Both the position numbers and the translations under genes were made by a program. From contig NZ_AMRV01000001.1 of the NCBI RefSeq assembly GCF_000342165.1, positions 534,344 through 598,343 on the forward strand: a stretch of DNA of 64,000 bases, written 5' to 3'. Shown here piece after piece: positions 1 to 8,400 of the stretch. This stretch comes from Pacificimonas flava. GTDB lineage: Bacteria > Pseudomonadota > Alphaproteobacteria > Sphingomonadales > Sphingomonadaceae. Within the stretch, counting starts at the first letter, position 1. Every line of letters starts with the position of its first letter. A model generated the notes under the pieces. It worked only from the letters and a program-made list of their open reading frames with translations, had not been told where the DNA came from and did not search any database.

Positions 1-370
1 AAATCAGCGCCAGCGCCGGCGCGCCGGCATAGACGATCCCGATGGACGCCGAGCGGTCGCGAAAGGCGTAGATCGCCGCCGTGACGGCCAGGGCGGCAGC
101 GCCTAGAAGAATCAGGCCCTCATTCGCCAGGACCATCGCGGCGGCGATGCCGACATAACCCGACAGCCGGGCAGAACGGCGCGTCCCGTGCATGCGCCCC
201 CATTCGCGAAACATGAGCAGCGCCGCGAGGCCGATCAGGAAGTTGAAGAACAGGCCGCCCTGCCACCCACCCAGAAGGGCGATGGCGATCAGCGCGATAC
301 CGACAATCGCGCGCGGGGCGAGATCCTTGTACCGCACCCTCAGCGAAGGGCGAGGTTCAGAGTCCGCCAT
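1..370 (-). CDS. cdsA: Phosphatidate cytidylyltransferase, N-terminal part (cut by window edge)
   Basis: About 123 codons are visible, running off the left edge. The reading starts at an ATG ending at 370, which overlaps the 3' end of uppS by 14 bp. The protein begins [20 protein letters not shown] and then shows hydrophobic stretches rich in Ala, Leu and Gly, as expected for the multi-spanning CDP-diacylglycerol synthase that makes CDP-diacylglycerol from phosphatidate and CTP in the inner membrane. The catalytic C-terminal signature lies outside the window, so the name rests on the N-terminus and on the well-known order frr-uppS-cdsA in alphaproteobacteria. Confidence 0.8.
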   Translation of the reverse strand, partial: MADSEPRPSLRVRYKDLAPRAIVGIALIAIALLGGWQGGLFFNFLIGLAALLMFREWGRMHGTRRSARLSGYVGIAAAMVLANEGLILLGAAALAVTAAIYAFRDRSASIGIVYAGAPALALI

Positions 371-1106
371 ATCGTCTGTCGCGCGCTCTGAACGCAGCGC
401 ACGCTTCCGCAAGGGCATGTTTGTCGAAATCAGGCCAAAGCGTCGGCGTGAACACGAATTCGGCATAGGCGGCTTGCCACATCAGAAAGTTCGAAAGCCG
501 CATCTCGCCGGACGTCCGCACGATCAGGTCGGGCGGTGGTAAACCGGCGGTATCGAGGTGCGCTTCGAAAAAAGCCTCGTCGATGGCGTCCGGATCGATC
601 TTGCCGGCGGCCGCGTCGACGGCAATTCTGCGCGCAGCACGCAGGATCTCGTCCTGACTGCCGTAATTGAGCGCGATTACGAGCTTCAATCCCTTATTGC
701 CCGCCGTGCGGTCGAGCGCACCGCGAAGGAGCGTCACCAGTTCGCCGGGAAGCTGCTCCCAATCCCCGATGAAACGCAGCTCGACTTCATTTGCATCGAG
801 TTCGGCAATCTCGCTGAGAAGATACTGTTTCAGCAGGCCGAACAAATAGCCGACTTCATCCTGCGGCCGCTTCCAGTTTTCCGACGAAAAAGCGTAGAGG
901 GTCAGAACGTCGATGCCAAGTTCCGGCGCCCCCTCGACCACGCTGCGGACGGAATCGGCACCCGCCTTGTGCCCGGCCACTCGCGGCAGGCGGCGCGCCT
1001 TCGCCCAGCGTCCGTTGCCATCCATGATGAGGGCAACATGGCGCGGCGCTCCGGAACCGGCGCTGTCGGGGCCCGCCGCCCCGCTCGAGGCGGGCCGCGC
1101 CGTCAC
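357..1106 (-). CDS. uppS: Undecaprenyl diphosphate synthase (cis-prenyltransferase)
   Basis: The 249-aa protein makes undecaprenyl diphosphate from farnesyl diphosphate and isopentenyl diphosphate, the lipid carrier for peptidoglycan and polysaccharide building. The signature [10 protein letters not shown] lies at residues 27-36 with the catalytic Asp at 29. The substrate-binding segment [17 protein letters not shown] is present; it has Ser where the family usually has Gly (RTGGE). The start is GTG and overlaps the stop of frr as GTGA, so the two are translationally coupled. About 20 Ala/Gly/Ser-rich residues precede the conserved core. Confidence 0.95.
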   Translation of the reverse strand: MTARPASSGAAGPDSAGSGAPRHVALIMDGNGRWAKARRLPRVAGHKAGADSVRSVVEGAPELGIDVLTLYAFSSENWKRPQDEVGYLFGLLKQYLLSEIAELDANEVELRFIGDWEQLPGELVTLLRGALDRTAGNKGLKLVIALNYGSQDEILRAARRIAVDAAAGKIDPDAIDEAFFEAHLDTAGLPPPDLIVRTSGEMRLSNFLMWQAAYAEFVFTPTLWPDFDKHALAEACAAFRARDRRYGGL

Positions 1107-1663
1107 TGCGCCATGATTTCCTTTTCCTTGGCCGCCATGACGTCGTCGATCTCGGAGATGCGCGCGTCCGTCATCTTCTGCACCTCGGCCTCACCGCGCT
1201 TCTGATCGTCCTGGCCGATCTCGCCCTTCTTCTCCGCGGTCTTCAGCGATTCCATGCCATCGCGGCGGACATTGCGAACGGCGACCTTCGCCTTCTCGCT
1301 ATATTGAGAGGCAAGCTTGGCAAGTTCGCGGCGGCGCTCCTCGGTCATATCCGGAATGGGAAGGCGCAGCGTCTGTCCATCGACGATGGGATTGAGGCCG
1401 AGCCCGGCGGAACGGATGGCCTTGTCGACGGCGTTCACGTTCGACTTGTCCCACACGTTGACGGACAGCAGCCGCGGCTCAGGCGCCGTTACGGTGGCCA
1501 CCTGATTCAGCGGCATTTTCGCGCCGTACACCTCGACCTGTACCGGGTCGAGCAGCACCGTGCTGGCCCGGCCCGTGCGCAGACCCGACAGATCGCCCTT
1601 CAGCGCCTCAACCGCGCCGGCCATGCGGCGTTCCAGGTCACTCTTGTCATATCCGTCAGCCAT
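1103..1663 (-). CDS. frr: Ribosome recycling factor
   Basis: The 186-aa protein has the usual length of the family and matches it along its whole length: LRTGRAST near residue 29, an acidic and charged helical C-terminus, and the segment [13 protein letters not shown]. With EF-G it splits post-termination ribosomes. It lies 17 bp downstream of pyrH and overlaps uppS, within the rpsB-tsf-pyrH-frr-uppS-cdsA operon. Confidence 0.97.
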   Translation of the reverse strand: MADGYDKSDLERRMAGAVEALKGDLSGLRTGRASTVLLDPVQVEVYGAKMPLNQVATVTAPEPRLLSVNVWDKSNVNAVDKAIRSAGLGLNPIVDGQTLRLPIPDMTEERRRELAKLASQYSEKAKVAVRNVRRDGMESLKTAEKKGEIGQDDQKRGEAEVQKMTDARISEIDDVMAAKEKEIMAQ

Positions 1664-1680
1664 GGCCCGTCATCTTTCCC

Positions 1681-2400
<720 letters not shown>

Positions 2401-2499
2401 CGGCCGTCATGCTCCTGTGATGTGGGATGTCAGCGAGGTTCGCGGACCATAGAGACGCAAAAGAGGCGCGGCAAGCAGGCCGCACCCCGGAAGACGTGA

Positions 2500-2530
2500 A
2501 CCGGCAGGCGGCCTCATGCCCCCTGCCGGT
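2500..2530 (-). terminator. GC-rich hairpin between tsf and pyrH
   Basis: ACCGGCAGG at 2500-2508 and CCTGCCGGT at 2522-2530 form a perfect 9-bp stem with a 13-nt loop in the tsf-pyrH gap. No T-run follows on the minus strand, so it is not a standard intrinsic terminator. It may act as an attenuator or RNA-processing site that sets different levels of EF-Ts and PyrH; this role is inferred from its place only. Confidence 0.35.
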
Positions 2531-2540
2531 CGCCGTCATG

Positions 2541-3467
2541 CTACTGTCCGGCGGCTGCCGCCACCTCGGCCGCGAAGTCGCTCTCTTCGCGCTCGATGCC
2601 TTCGCCCAGCTGAAAGCGGACATAGTCCTTGATCTTGATTTCGGCGCCGAGCTCCTTGCCCTTCGCCGCGACCACGTCGGCAACCTTGGCCTTGCCATCG
2701 ATGACGTAGACCTGTCCCAGCAGCGTATTCTCGCTGACGAACTTCTTTACCGAACCCTCGACCATTTTCTCGACGATGTTGTCCGGCTTGCCGCTTTCGC
2801 GCGCCTTCTCGGTTGCAATCTGGCGCTCGCGCTCGACCGCTTCCGGATCGACGCCGCTCTCATCCAGGGCCAGCGGGAAGGCCGCCGCGATGTGCATGGC
2901 GAGCTGGCGTCCGAAATCCTCGAGCGCCTCCTTGTCGGCCTTGCTCTCCAGCGCAACGAGCACGCCGATCTTGCCCAGGCCGGGCGCCATCTGATTGTGC
3001 ACATAGGCGGACACCGTACCCTCATCGACGGATACGACGGCCGCGCGGCGCAGCGACTGGTTCTCGCCGATTTTGGCGATGTTGTCCGTCAGCGTATCTT
3101 CGACGGTTGCGCCGCCGGGCATTGCCTCGCCCTTCAGGGCATCGACGTCAGCGATACGCTTCTGAAGCGCGATGCCGGTAACCTCGGACACGAAGCCCTG
3201 GAAACGGTCGTTCTTCGCAACGAAGTCCGTTTCGGAGTTCACCTCAACGGCCGCACCGACCGTACCGGCCGTCGCAACGCCAACGAGACCCTCGGCGGCC
3301 GTACGGCTCGATTTCTTCTGCGCCGCGGCAAGGCCCTTCGTGCGCAGCCAATCGACAGCCGCATCCATGTCGCCGTTCGTTTCGTTCAGTGCTTTCTTGC
3401 AGTCCATCATGCCCGCGCCGGACTGTTCGCGCAGGCTCTTGACCATCGATGCCGTGATTTCGGCCAT
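2541..3467 (-). CDS. tsf: Translation elongation factor Ts
   Basis: The 308-aa protein is the guanine-nucleotide exchange factor for EF-Tu. The N-terminal UBA-like domain ([20 protein letters not shown]) and the key stretch DFVAKNDRF near residue 80 are present. The open frame extends 26 codons further upstream, but the ATG ending at 3467 is preceded by GAAAGGA at good spacing and gives the family's standard N-terminus, so it is chosen. It lies downstream of rpsB, the usual pairing. Confidence 0.97.
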   Translation of the reverse strand: MAEITASMVKSLREQSGAGMMDCKKALNETNGDMDAAVDWLRTKGLAAAQKKSSRTAAEGLVGVATAGTVGAAVEVNSETDFVAKNDRFQGFVSEVTGIALQKRIADVDALKGEAMPGGATVEDTLTDNIAKIGENQSLRRAAVVSVDEGTVSAYVHNQMAPGLGKIGVLVALESKADKEALEDFGRQLAMHIAAAFPLALDESGVDPEAVERERQIATEKARESGKPDNIVEKMVEGSVKKFVSENTLLGQVYVIDGKAKVADVVAAKGKELGAEIKIKDYVRFQLGEGIEREESDFAAEVAAAAGQ

Positions 3468-3583
3468 GGGAAATCCTTTCGAATAGAGATCGGTAAAGGT
3501 CCGGGGCGGCAGCGGCCCCTCACCCGAGGATGCCGCGCCTGCCACCGGACCGTTACGGTTTGGGGACGCCGAAAGGCATCCGC

Positions 3584-4366
3584 TTACGCCGTGGCCTCCG
3601 CAGGCTCCTCGCTCGCCTCGGCAGCCGGCGCCTCTGCGGCAGCGTCCGGGGCAGCTTCGCCCGTGAACTCGGCCTGGCTGACGGCCTCACCCGTACCGGT
3701 GCACGCGTCGGCGATCAGGTCGCAGTAAAGGCGAATGGCCCGCGCCGCGTCGTCATTCCCCGGAACCGGGAAGGCGATGCCCGTCGGATCGGAGTTCGAG
3801 TCGAGGATCGCGATAACCGGGATGCCCAGTACGTTCGCTTCCTTAACGGCCAGATCTTCCTTGTTCGTGTCGATGACGAACATCAGGTCCGGCAGGCCGC
3901 CCATATCGCGAATGCCGCCCAGCGACGCCTCGAACTTGTCGCGCTGGCGCGTCATCTGCAGGACTTCCTTCTTCGTGAAGCCCGACGTGTCACCGGAAAG
4001 CGTTTCTTCCAGCTCCTTGTACTTCTTGATGGAATTGGAAATCGTCTTCCAATTGGTCAGCATGCCGCCGAGCCAGCGGTGATTGACGTAATGCTGACCG
4101 GCGCGCTGCGCGGCCTCCTTGATCGGCTCCTGGGCCTGGCGCTTCGTGCCGACGAACAGGATCTTGCCGCCCGCATTCGTCGTCGCGCGAACAAAATCGA
4201 GCGCGCGCTGGAACAGCGGCACGGTCTGCGACAGGTCGATGATGTGCACATTGTTGCGATCGCCGAAAATATACGGCTTCATCTTCGGGTTCCAGCGATG
4301 CGTCTGGTGGCCGAAGTGGGTGCCGGCTTCAAGCAGCGCCGACATCTGCACATTGGGTGCAGCCAT
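3584..4366 (-). CDS. rpsB: 30S ribosomal protein S2
   Basis: A 260-aa ribosomal protein S2. The start [20 protein letters not shown] is chosen because GGAGAC precedes it and the family begins there; the frame runs 20 codons further up. Conserved segments include [13 protein letters not shown] and the [12 protein letters not shown] stretch. The last 25-30 residues form an Ala/Glu-rich acidic tail, which is common in sphingomonads and absent from E. coli S2. It is the first gene of the operon, with a promoter candidate about 95 bp upstream. Confidence 0.97.
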   Translation of the reverse strand: MAAPNVQMSALLEAGTHFGHQTHRWNPKMKPYIFGDRNNVHIIDLSQTVPLFQRALDFVRATTNAGGKILFVGTKRQAQEPIKEAAQRAGQHYVNHRWLGGMLTNWKTISNSIKKYKELEETLSGDTSGFTKKEVLQMTRQRDKFEASLGGIRDMGGLPDLMFVIDTNKEDLAVKEANVLGIPVIAILDSNSDPTGIAFPVPGNDDAARAIRLYCDLIADACTGTGEAVSQAEFTGEAAPDAAAEAPAAEASEEPAEATA

Positions 4367-4459
4367 GGATAGTCTCCTTCCGGTTGATACCTCGATGCGG
4401 AAGGAAAGCGGCCCCGTGCCGCTCACCGGATATGTGCCCGCATCTGTGGGATGGCGCGC

Positions 4460-4488
4460 GAGATAAGGGAGCGCCCCCCTCTTGGCAA
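4460..4488 (-). promoter_or_regulatory. Candidate promoter of the rpsB-tsf operon
   Basis: On the minus strand TTGCCA (4483-4488) and TATCTC (4460-4465) are separated by exactly 17 bp, a sigma-70-like arrangement, about 95 bp before the rpsB start. The remaining leader of roughly 90 nt could hold an S2 autoregulatory structure, but I do not recognise a known motif there. Confidence 0.5.
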
Positions 4489-4504
4489 GTGCGAAGATAT
4501 CGCT

Positions 4505-5719
4505 TCAGCGGACGAAGCGGGCGGCAAGCTCCACATGGGTCGACCAGCGGAACTGCCCAATCGGCCGCACCTCCGTCAGCGCATAGCCACCACGAACAAG
4601 CGTTGCGGCGTCGCGTGCGAAGGTGCTCGGGTTGCAGGAGACATAGGCGACAACCGGCACCTTGGATGCGGCAAGCGCCTCGACCTGCGCCTTCGCGCCG
4701 GCGCGTGGCGGGTCCAGCACGACTGCGCCGTAGCCCGCGAGTTCCTTCGCGGTCATGGGGCGCCTGAACAGGTCGCGGTGAAGGGTGCGCACCCGCCGCT
4801 TCGCTCGCCGCGCCGCTGCCTCCAGCGCTGCCACCGCGGGTCCGGCGGCGTCCGCCGCGAGCACCTCGGCTTCCGCGGACAGGGGCAGCGCGAACGTCCC
4901 CAGGCCGCAGAAGAGGTCAGCGACGCGTCCGGCGCCGCTTGTGAAATCAAGCGCAGCCGCGACCAGGGCCGCCTCTCCATCCGCCGTGGCTTGAAGGAAG
5001 GTCGCGGGCGGCATCGCCACATCCACACCGCCGAACGTCTGAACCGGCTTCCCCCGCTGCAAAACGATGTCCGTCCGTCCGCCATCCTCCACGCTGACGC
5101 GGGCGACAGGGATGGTCGGCTCCCATTCGGCGAAGGCATGCACGACCTCACGCGAAGGCGACAGATTGCTGATTAGAATGTCGGCACCCCCGGTCGCCTC
5201 CGTCAGAGTGACCCCGCAGATCCAGCGCTTCGGCATCAGCGCGGACAGGATGGGCCGCAACTCCTGCGCCAGCGTGAAGAGGTCGGGCGTCAGCACATGA
5301 CACTCCTGCAGATCGACGACGGCGCGGCTGCTTTCCTCGTTGAACCCGAGCGCAAGGGTGCCGTCTCGCATTTCCGCCCGCATGGCCGCCCGGCGGCGGG
5401 AGCGTGGGGGAGACAGATGCGGGTCTGCGACCATTTCGGCCTCCACGCCCGCAGACTGCAGGGCGCCGACGACACGCCCCTTCACGAAGTTCGCGAGCAC
5501 CTCCTCGTCCCCATGCTGAAGCTGGCAACCGCCGCAGCGCCCGAAATGCTCGCAAACCGGCGCCGCGCGGTGCGGGCCCGGCATGACGTCCTCGCCGACG
5601 ATGCGGTCGCCGGGAACCGCGCCCGGAAGATAGCGCCCATCCGCCGTGACACCGTCACCGCGCGCGGCCAGACGGACGACAACCGTCTCACCGCTCTGCC
5701 TGGCCCTTTCCGCAATCAT
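4505..5719 (-). CDS. Class I SAM-dependent RNA m5U methyltransferase (RlmD/TrmA family)
   Basis: A 404-aa protein predicted to methylate carbon 5 of a uridine in rRNA or tRNA. It shows the 4Fe-4S cysteines of the RlmD type (C56, C62, C65 in CEHFGRCGGC, and C140), the SAM motif FCGLGTF at 270-276, DPPRAG at 336-341, the nucleophile C362 in SCNPSTFARD, and the general-base Glu397 in STHVELA. The start is the ATG ending at 5719, which overlaps the nnr stop as ATGA. The exact target uridine cannot be told from sequence, so no symbol is given. Confidence 0.88.
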   Translation of the reverse strand: MIAERARQSGETVVVRLAARGDGVTADGRYLPGAVPGDRIVGEDVMPGPHRAAPVCEHFGRCGGCQLQHGDEEVLANFVKGRVVGALQSAGVEAEMVADPHLSPPRSRRRAAMRAEMRDGTLALGFNEESSRAVVDLQECHVLTPDLFTLAQELRPILSALMPKRWICGVTLTEATGGADILISNLSPSREVVHAFAEWEPTIPVARVSVEDGGRTDIVLQRGKPVQTFGGVDVAMPPATFLQATADGEAALVAAALDFTSGAGRVADLFCGLGTFALPLSAEAEVLAADAAGPAVAALEAAARRAKRRVRTLHRDLFRRPMTAKELAGYGAVVLDPPRAGAKAQVEALAASKVPVVAYVSCNPSTFARDAATLVRGGYALTEVRPIGQFRWSTHVELAARFVR

Positions 5720-7068
5720 AACAGGTCCAGCAAGTCTTCCGCGATCAGCGAGTCCGTGGCACGAAGGCCGGCATCGCCTTGGCGCCAAACGCCCGCGCAT
5801 GCCGCAACGAAGGCATCACCGCGCATAGCGAACTCAGCGGCGACGATTCCAGCCAGCACGTCGCCGCTTCCAGCGACGGCAAGCCGGGGATGCGCATGAT
5901 CGTTGATGATGGCCCGTCCACCGGGCGCAGCAATGACCGTATCGCGCCCTTTCAGCACCACCACGCTCCCGCACAGGTCCGCAGCCCGCCGCACACGGTC
6001 GATCTTGGAGCCGTTCAGCTCACCGAACAAGCGGCCGAACTCCCCCTCATGAGGGGTCAGGATCGCATCGAGGTCACGAAAGCGTTTCGGCTCGCCCGCG
6101 AACAGGCTGAACATGTCGCCGTCGATCACCATCGCACGTTGCTGCTCCAGCACGAACGCGGCAATCTCCGCCGCGTGATCGTCACGGCCCAGCCCGGGGC
6201 CGGCAATGATGACATCGACGCGGTCCAGGTCGAGGTCATGGAGGGCCCGATAAACGATGGACGTTGGCGGTCCCTGATCTCCGTTCTCCGCTCCAATCGT
6301 CACAAAGCCTGCGCCGCCGCGCTGCGCCGCGCGGGCCGACAGGAACGCCGCACCGGGCATGGCTCCTGCAGCCACCACGACATGCCCGCGATCATATTTG
6401 TGCGCCGTTGGAGCCACCGCCGCCTTTTCCGGAGCCTGGTTCCGAAAAAGCTCTGGCGAAGGCGGTGCCAGCCCGATGTCCACCCGCGTGATGCGGCCGA
6501 CATGATCCGCCCCGGGTTGCAACAAATGGCCAGGCTTCAGCCAACCGAACGCGTAGGTTTCGTCGCAGCGCGGCGCATCTGGCAAAAGAGTTCCGTCGTC
6601 GCTGCCGACCCCGCTCGGCAGATCGAGGGCCAGCACCAGTTCCGCCGCCTCCGCATGCGTCAGCAGCGGTTTTAGGACGTCGGCGCCCAGCGTTCGGGAC
6701 AGCCCCGTGCCGAACAGCGCATCCACGAGCACCGGACGCGATTTCGCTTGGTCAAGCGGCTGGACAGGTCCGCCCCACAGCTCAGCCGCGCGCTTGCACA
6801 AGTCGGTGCCCGGGCTCGCCAGGGCCGCAACGGCGACATTGACACCGAACCGTTTCAGCGCACTCGCCATCACATACCCGTCGCCGCCGTTGTTTCCGGG
6901 GCCGGCAAGCACGAGGACGCCGCGCCCCGCCGCCCGAATCGCCGCATGCCGCGCCGCTCCTTCGCCAGCCGCCTTCATGAGCCGCCACAAGCCTTCGCCG
7001 CCATTGGCTGTGCGATCCTCGAGCCGCCGCATCTGTTCCGCCGTTGCCACGGGGTCTCGCGAGGTCAT
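5716..7068 (-). CDS. nnr: Bifunctional NAD(P)H-hydrate repair enzyme (epimerase plus ADP-dependent dehydratase)
   Basis: The 450-aa protein fuses an N-terminal YjeF_N epimerase domain (about 1-205, with GPGNNGGDGYV near 56) to a C-terminal ribokinase-like dehydratase domain (about 220-450, with AVAGSGDVLAGI near 410). It repairs damaged NADHX/NADPHX in the cytoplasm. It is coupled by ATGA overlaps both to the upstream N-formylglutamate amidohydrolase-like gene and to the downstream RNA methyltransferase gene. Confidence 0.95.
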   Translation of the reverse strand: MTSRDPVATAEQMRRLEDRTANGGEGLWRLMKAAGEGAARHAAIRAAGRGVLVLAGPGNNGGDGYVMASALKRFGVNVAVAALASPGTDLCKRAAELWGGPVQPLDQAKSRPVLVDALFGTGLSRTLGADVLKPLLTHAEAAELVLALDLPSGVGSDDGTLLPDAPRCDETYAFGWLKPGHLLQPGADHVGRITRVDIGLAPPSPELFRNQAPEKAAVAPTAHKYDRGHVVVAAGAMPGAAFLSARAAQRGGAGFVTIGAENGDQGPPTSIVYRALHDLDLDRVDVIIAGPGLGRDDHAAEIAAFVLEQQRAMVIDGDMFSLFAGEPKRFRDLDAILTPHEGEFGRLFGELNGSKIDRVRRAADLCGSVVVLKGRDTVIAAPGGRAIINDHAHPRLAVAGSGDVLAGIVAAEFAMRGDAFVAACAGVWRQGDAGLRATDSLIAEDLLDLL

Positions 7069-7838
7069 GAGCCGGCACCTCCTTCGCCAAGCGCGGCCGA
7101 CACGGCACCGACCGTCAGGTCCATCCAGCGGGCAAGGCCCCCGGCATCCGATAGATGGTCGTTGCGGATTTCCAGAAACAGATACGGTATTGCGCGCGGC
7201 TCCGCATGCCGCTGCATGGTGTAGCCGAAGCGGGCGCCCGAATAGGGCTCATTATCGCCAACGATCAGCCCCTGTCTCTCGAAATAGGCGATAGCCGCCC
7301 GCGCGGCACGATCGTCGCGGTCGTAGAGCAGGCCGCAATCCCAGGGTCGTTTCGAAGAGCCCCCCCGCATGCGAGAGGTGAAACTGTGGACGGAGAGGAT
7401 CAGGCGGGGCGACTCATCGTCGAGGGCGCGTTCGACCCTGCGGTGATAGGCAGCATGAACGGCATGCCTGACCTCGAGTTGCTCAGCGGAGAGACGCTCA
7501 TTGCCCGGGATGCGCGTTCCATCGCTAATCGCCGGCACCGCCGCGTCGTCGGAGGCCGGCCGGTTCAGATCGATAACGAGGCGCGAACAGCCGCCAAGGA
7601 TCGCGGGCGCGCACTCCCTCTCCGCAACACCGCGCGCAACCGCCGCCGCACCGATGTCGATGCCGATATGACGGGTGCGATCCTCCTCGGAAATTCCGAG
7701 ATCGACACCTGGCGGCACATAAGCCGTGGCGTGATCGGCGAGCACCAACAACCGATCCGCACGCGGGCCCACGACATATTCGAAGGCGCACCGTTCTGCG
7801 ACAGATCTGTCAAAGCGAGGTGTGGAGCATCCGTTCAT
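7065..7838 (-). CDS. N-formylglutamate amidohydrolase family protein
   Basis: A 257-aa protein starting MNGCSTPRFDRSVAER. It carries the family's landmarks: LADHATAYVPP near residue 34, HIGIDIGAA, RLVIDLNRP, ILSVHSFT and a late ARWMDL segment. Family members hydrolyse N-formylglutamate to glutamate plus formate, often in histidine breakdown, but there are no hut genes nearby, so the substrate is open. The frame extends 24 codons further upstream; the chosen ATG has a purine-rich stretch (GAGAGGGG) before it and starts just after the terminator of the upstream gene. Confidence 0.8.
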   Translation of the reverse strand: MNGCSTPRFDRSVAERCAFEYVVGPRADRLLVLADHATAYVPPGVDLGISEEDRTRHIGIDIGAAAVARGVAERECAPAILGGCSRLVIDLNRPASDDAAVPAISDGTRIPGNERLSAEQLEVRHAVHAAYHRRVERALDDESPRLILSVHSFTSRMRGGSSKRPWDCGLLYDRDDRAARAAIAYFERQGLIVGDNEPYSGARFGYTMQRHAEPRAIPYLFLEIRNDHLSDAGGLARWMDLTVGAVSAALGEGGAGS

Positions 7839-7861
7839 GCCCGCCCCTCTCGCTGTTCGGC

Positions 7862-7908
7862 GCGCAAAAGAAAAGGGCCGCGCCTGGGGAGGTATCGCGG
7901 CCCTTCTC
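7862..7908 (-). terminator. Rho-independent terminator of the small exported protein gene
   Basis: Arms at 7870-7882 and 7896-7908 pair over 13 bases with one mismatch (GAAAAGGGCCGCG against CGCGGCCCTTCTC). On the minus strand the stem is followed by TTTTCTTTT, the expected U-rich tail. It lies about 45 bp below the stop of the gene at 7952-8239. Confidence 0.8.
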
Positions 7909-7951
7909 AACCCGCCCGCGAAAGCGGGCCTTTTCCGTCTTGGCGGCGGCT

Positions 7952-8239
7952 TTACCGCTGCGCCAATTCCGTCGGCGTCAGGTCAAGAACCTTCAGCGCG
8001 CGGTCGAACTGCTTGGAAGCGGCACGTTCGTTACCGGCATCACAAAGTCGCACGCCGATATCGACCTTACGAAGTGCACGATTGGCATCGTTGGCATCAG
8101 CATTTGCTGCCGCAGCGCGAATATCCTGCGGCATCGTCTCACAAACAGACGGTTCGGCGGCATGTGCGGGGCCGACTGCAACCCCGACATTCAGGCCGGT
8201 AGCGAGCAGAGCGGCGATAGCGATCAGGGCATTTTTCAC
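7952..8239 (-). CDS. Small exported protein of unknown function
   Basis: A 95-aa protein with a classical signal peptide (MKNALIAIAALLATGLNVGV, cleavage expected after AHA) and a short helical, Ala/Asp-rich mature part with two cysteines (in VCETM and RLCDAG). The frame opens at a GTG at 8248, but GTG at 8239 is preferred because AAAGG lies 6-7 nt before it and it gives the typical M-K-N signal start. I do not recognise the family. A near-perfect 24-nt palindrome lies about 40 bp upstream and a strong terminator follows, so it is probably transcribed alone. Confidence 0.65.
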   Translation of the reverse strand: MKNALIAIAALLATGLNVGVAVGPAHAAEPSVCETMPQDIRAAAANADANDANRALRKVDIGVRLCDAGNERAASKQFDRALKVLDLTPTELAQR

Positions 8240-8277
8240 GAGATCCACCTTTCCATTCGAGTATCACTCAATCAACT

Positions 8278-8301
8278 GAGTTTCACTTTAAAGCGAAACT
8301 C
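8278..8301. repeat. 24-nt near-perfect palindrome upstream of the small exported protein gene
   Basis: Each half begins or ends with GAGTTTC/GAAACTC and meets at CTTTAAAG; only one base pair is mismatched. It lies between the end of dnaE (minus strand) and the start of the small exported protein gene (minus strand), so it could be an operator for the latter or a processing signal for the former. No T-run follows it. Confidence 0.45.
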
Positions 8302-8347
8302 AAAAGAAGACAAGGCTTTTCGAGTCAGAATCAGAACTATTTTTTGC

Positions 8348-8391
8348 ATCTGCGAACTGGTTGCTGGAAAACCAGTTATTACAGCGCAGAT
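8348..8391 (-). terminator. Two-part hairpin just downstream of dnaE
   Basis: An outer 7-bp stem (ATCTGCG 8348-8354 with CGCAGAT 8385-8391) encloses a perfect inner 8-bp stem (AACTGGTT 8355-8362 with AACCAGTT 8370-8377) and a 7-nt internal bulge. It starts about 10 bp after the dnaE stop. There is no U-run, so it is a 3'-end stabilising or Rho-assisted site at best. Confidence 0.4.
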
Positions 8392-8400
8392 CGTGTTCGC

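Noticed and set aside
7155..8279. Long plus-strand ORFs over the N-formylglutamate amidohydrolase-like and nnr genes
   Set aside because: Shadow frames of well-supported minus-strand genes; no domain content.
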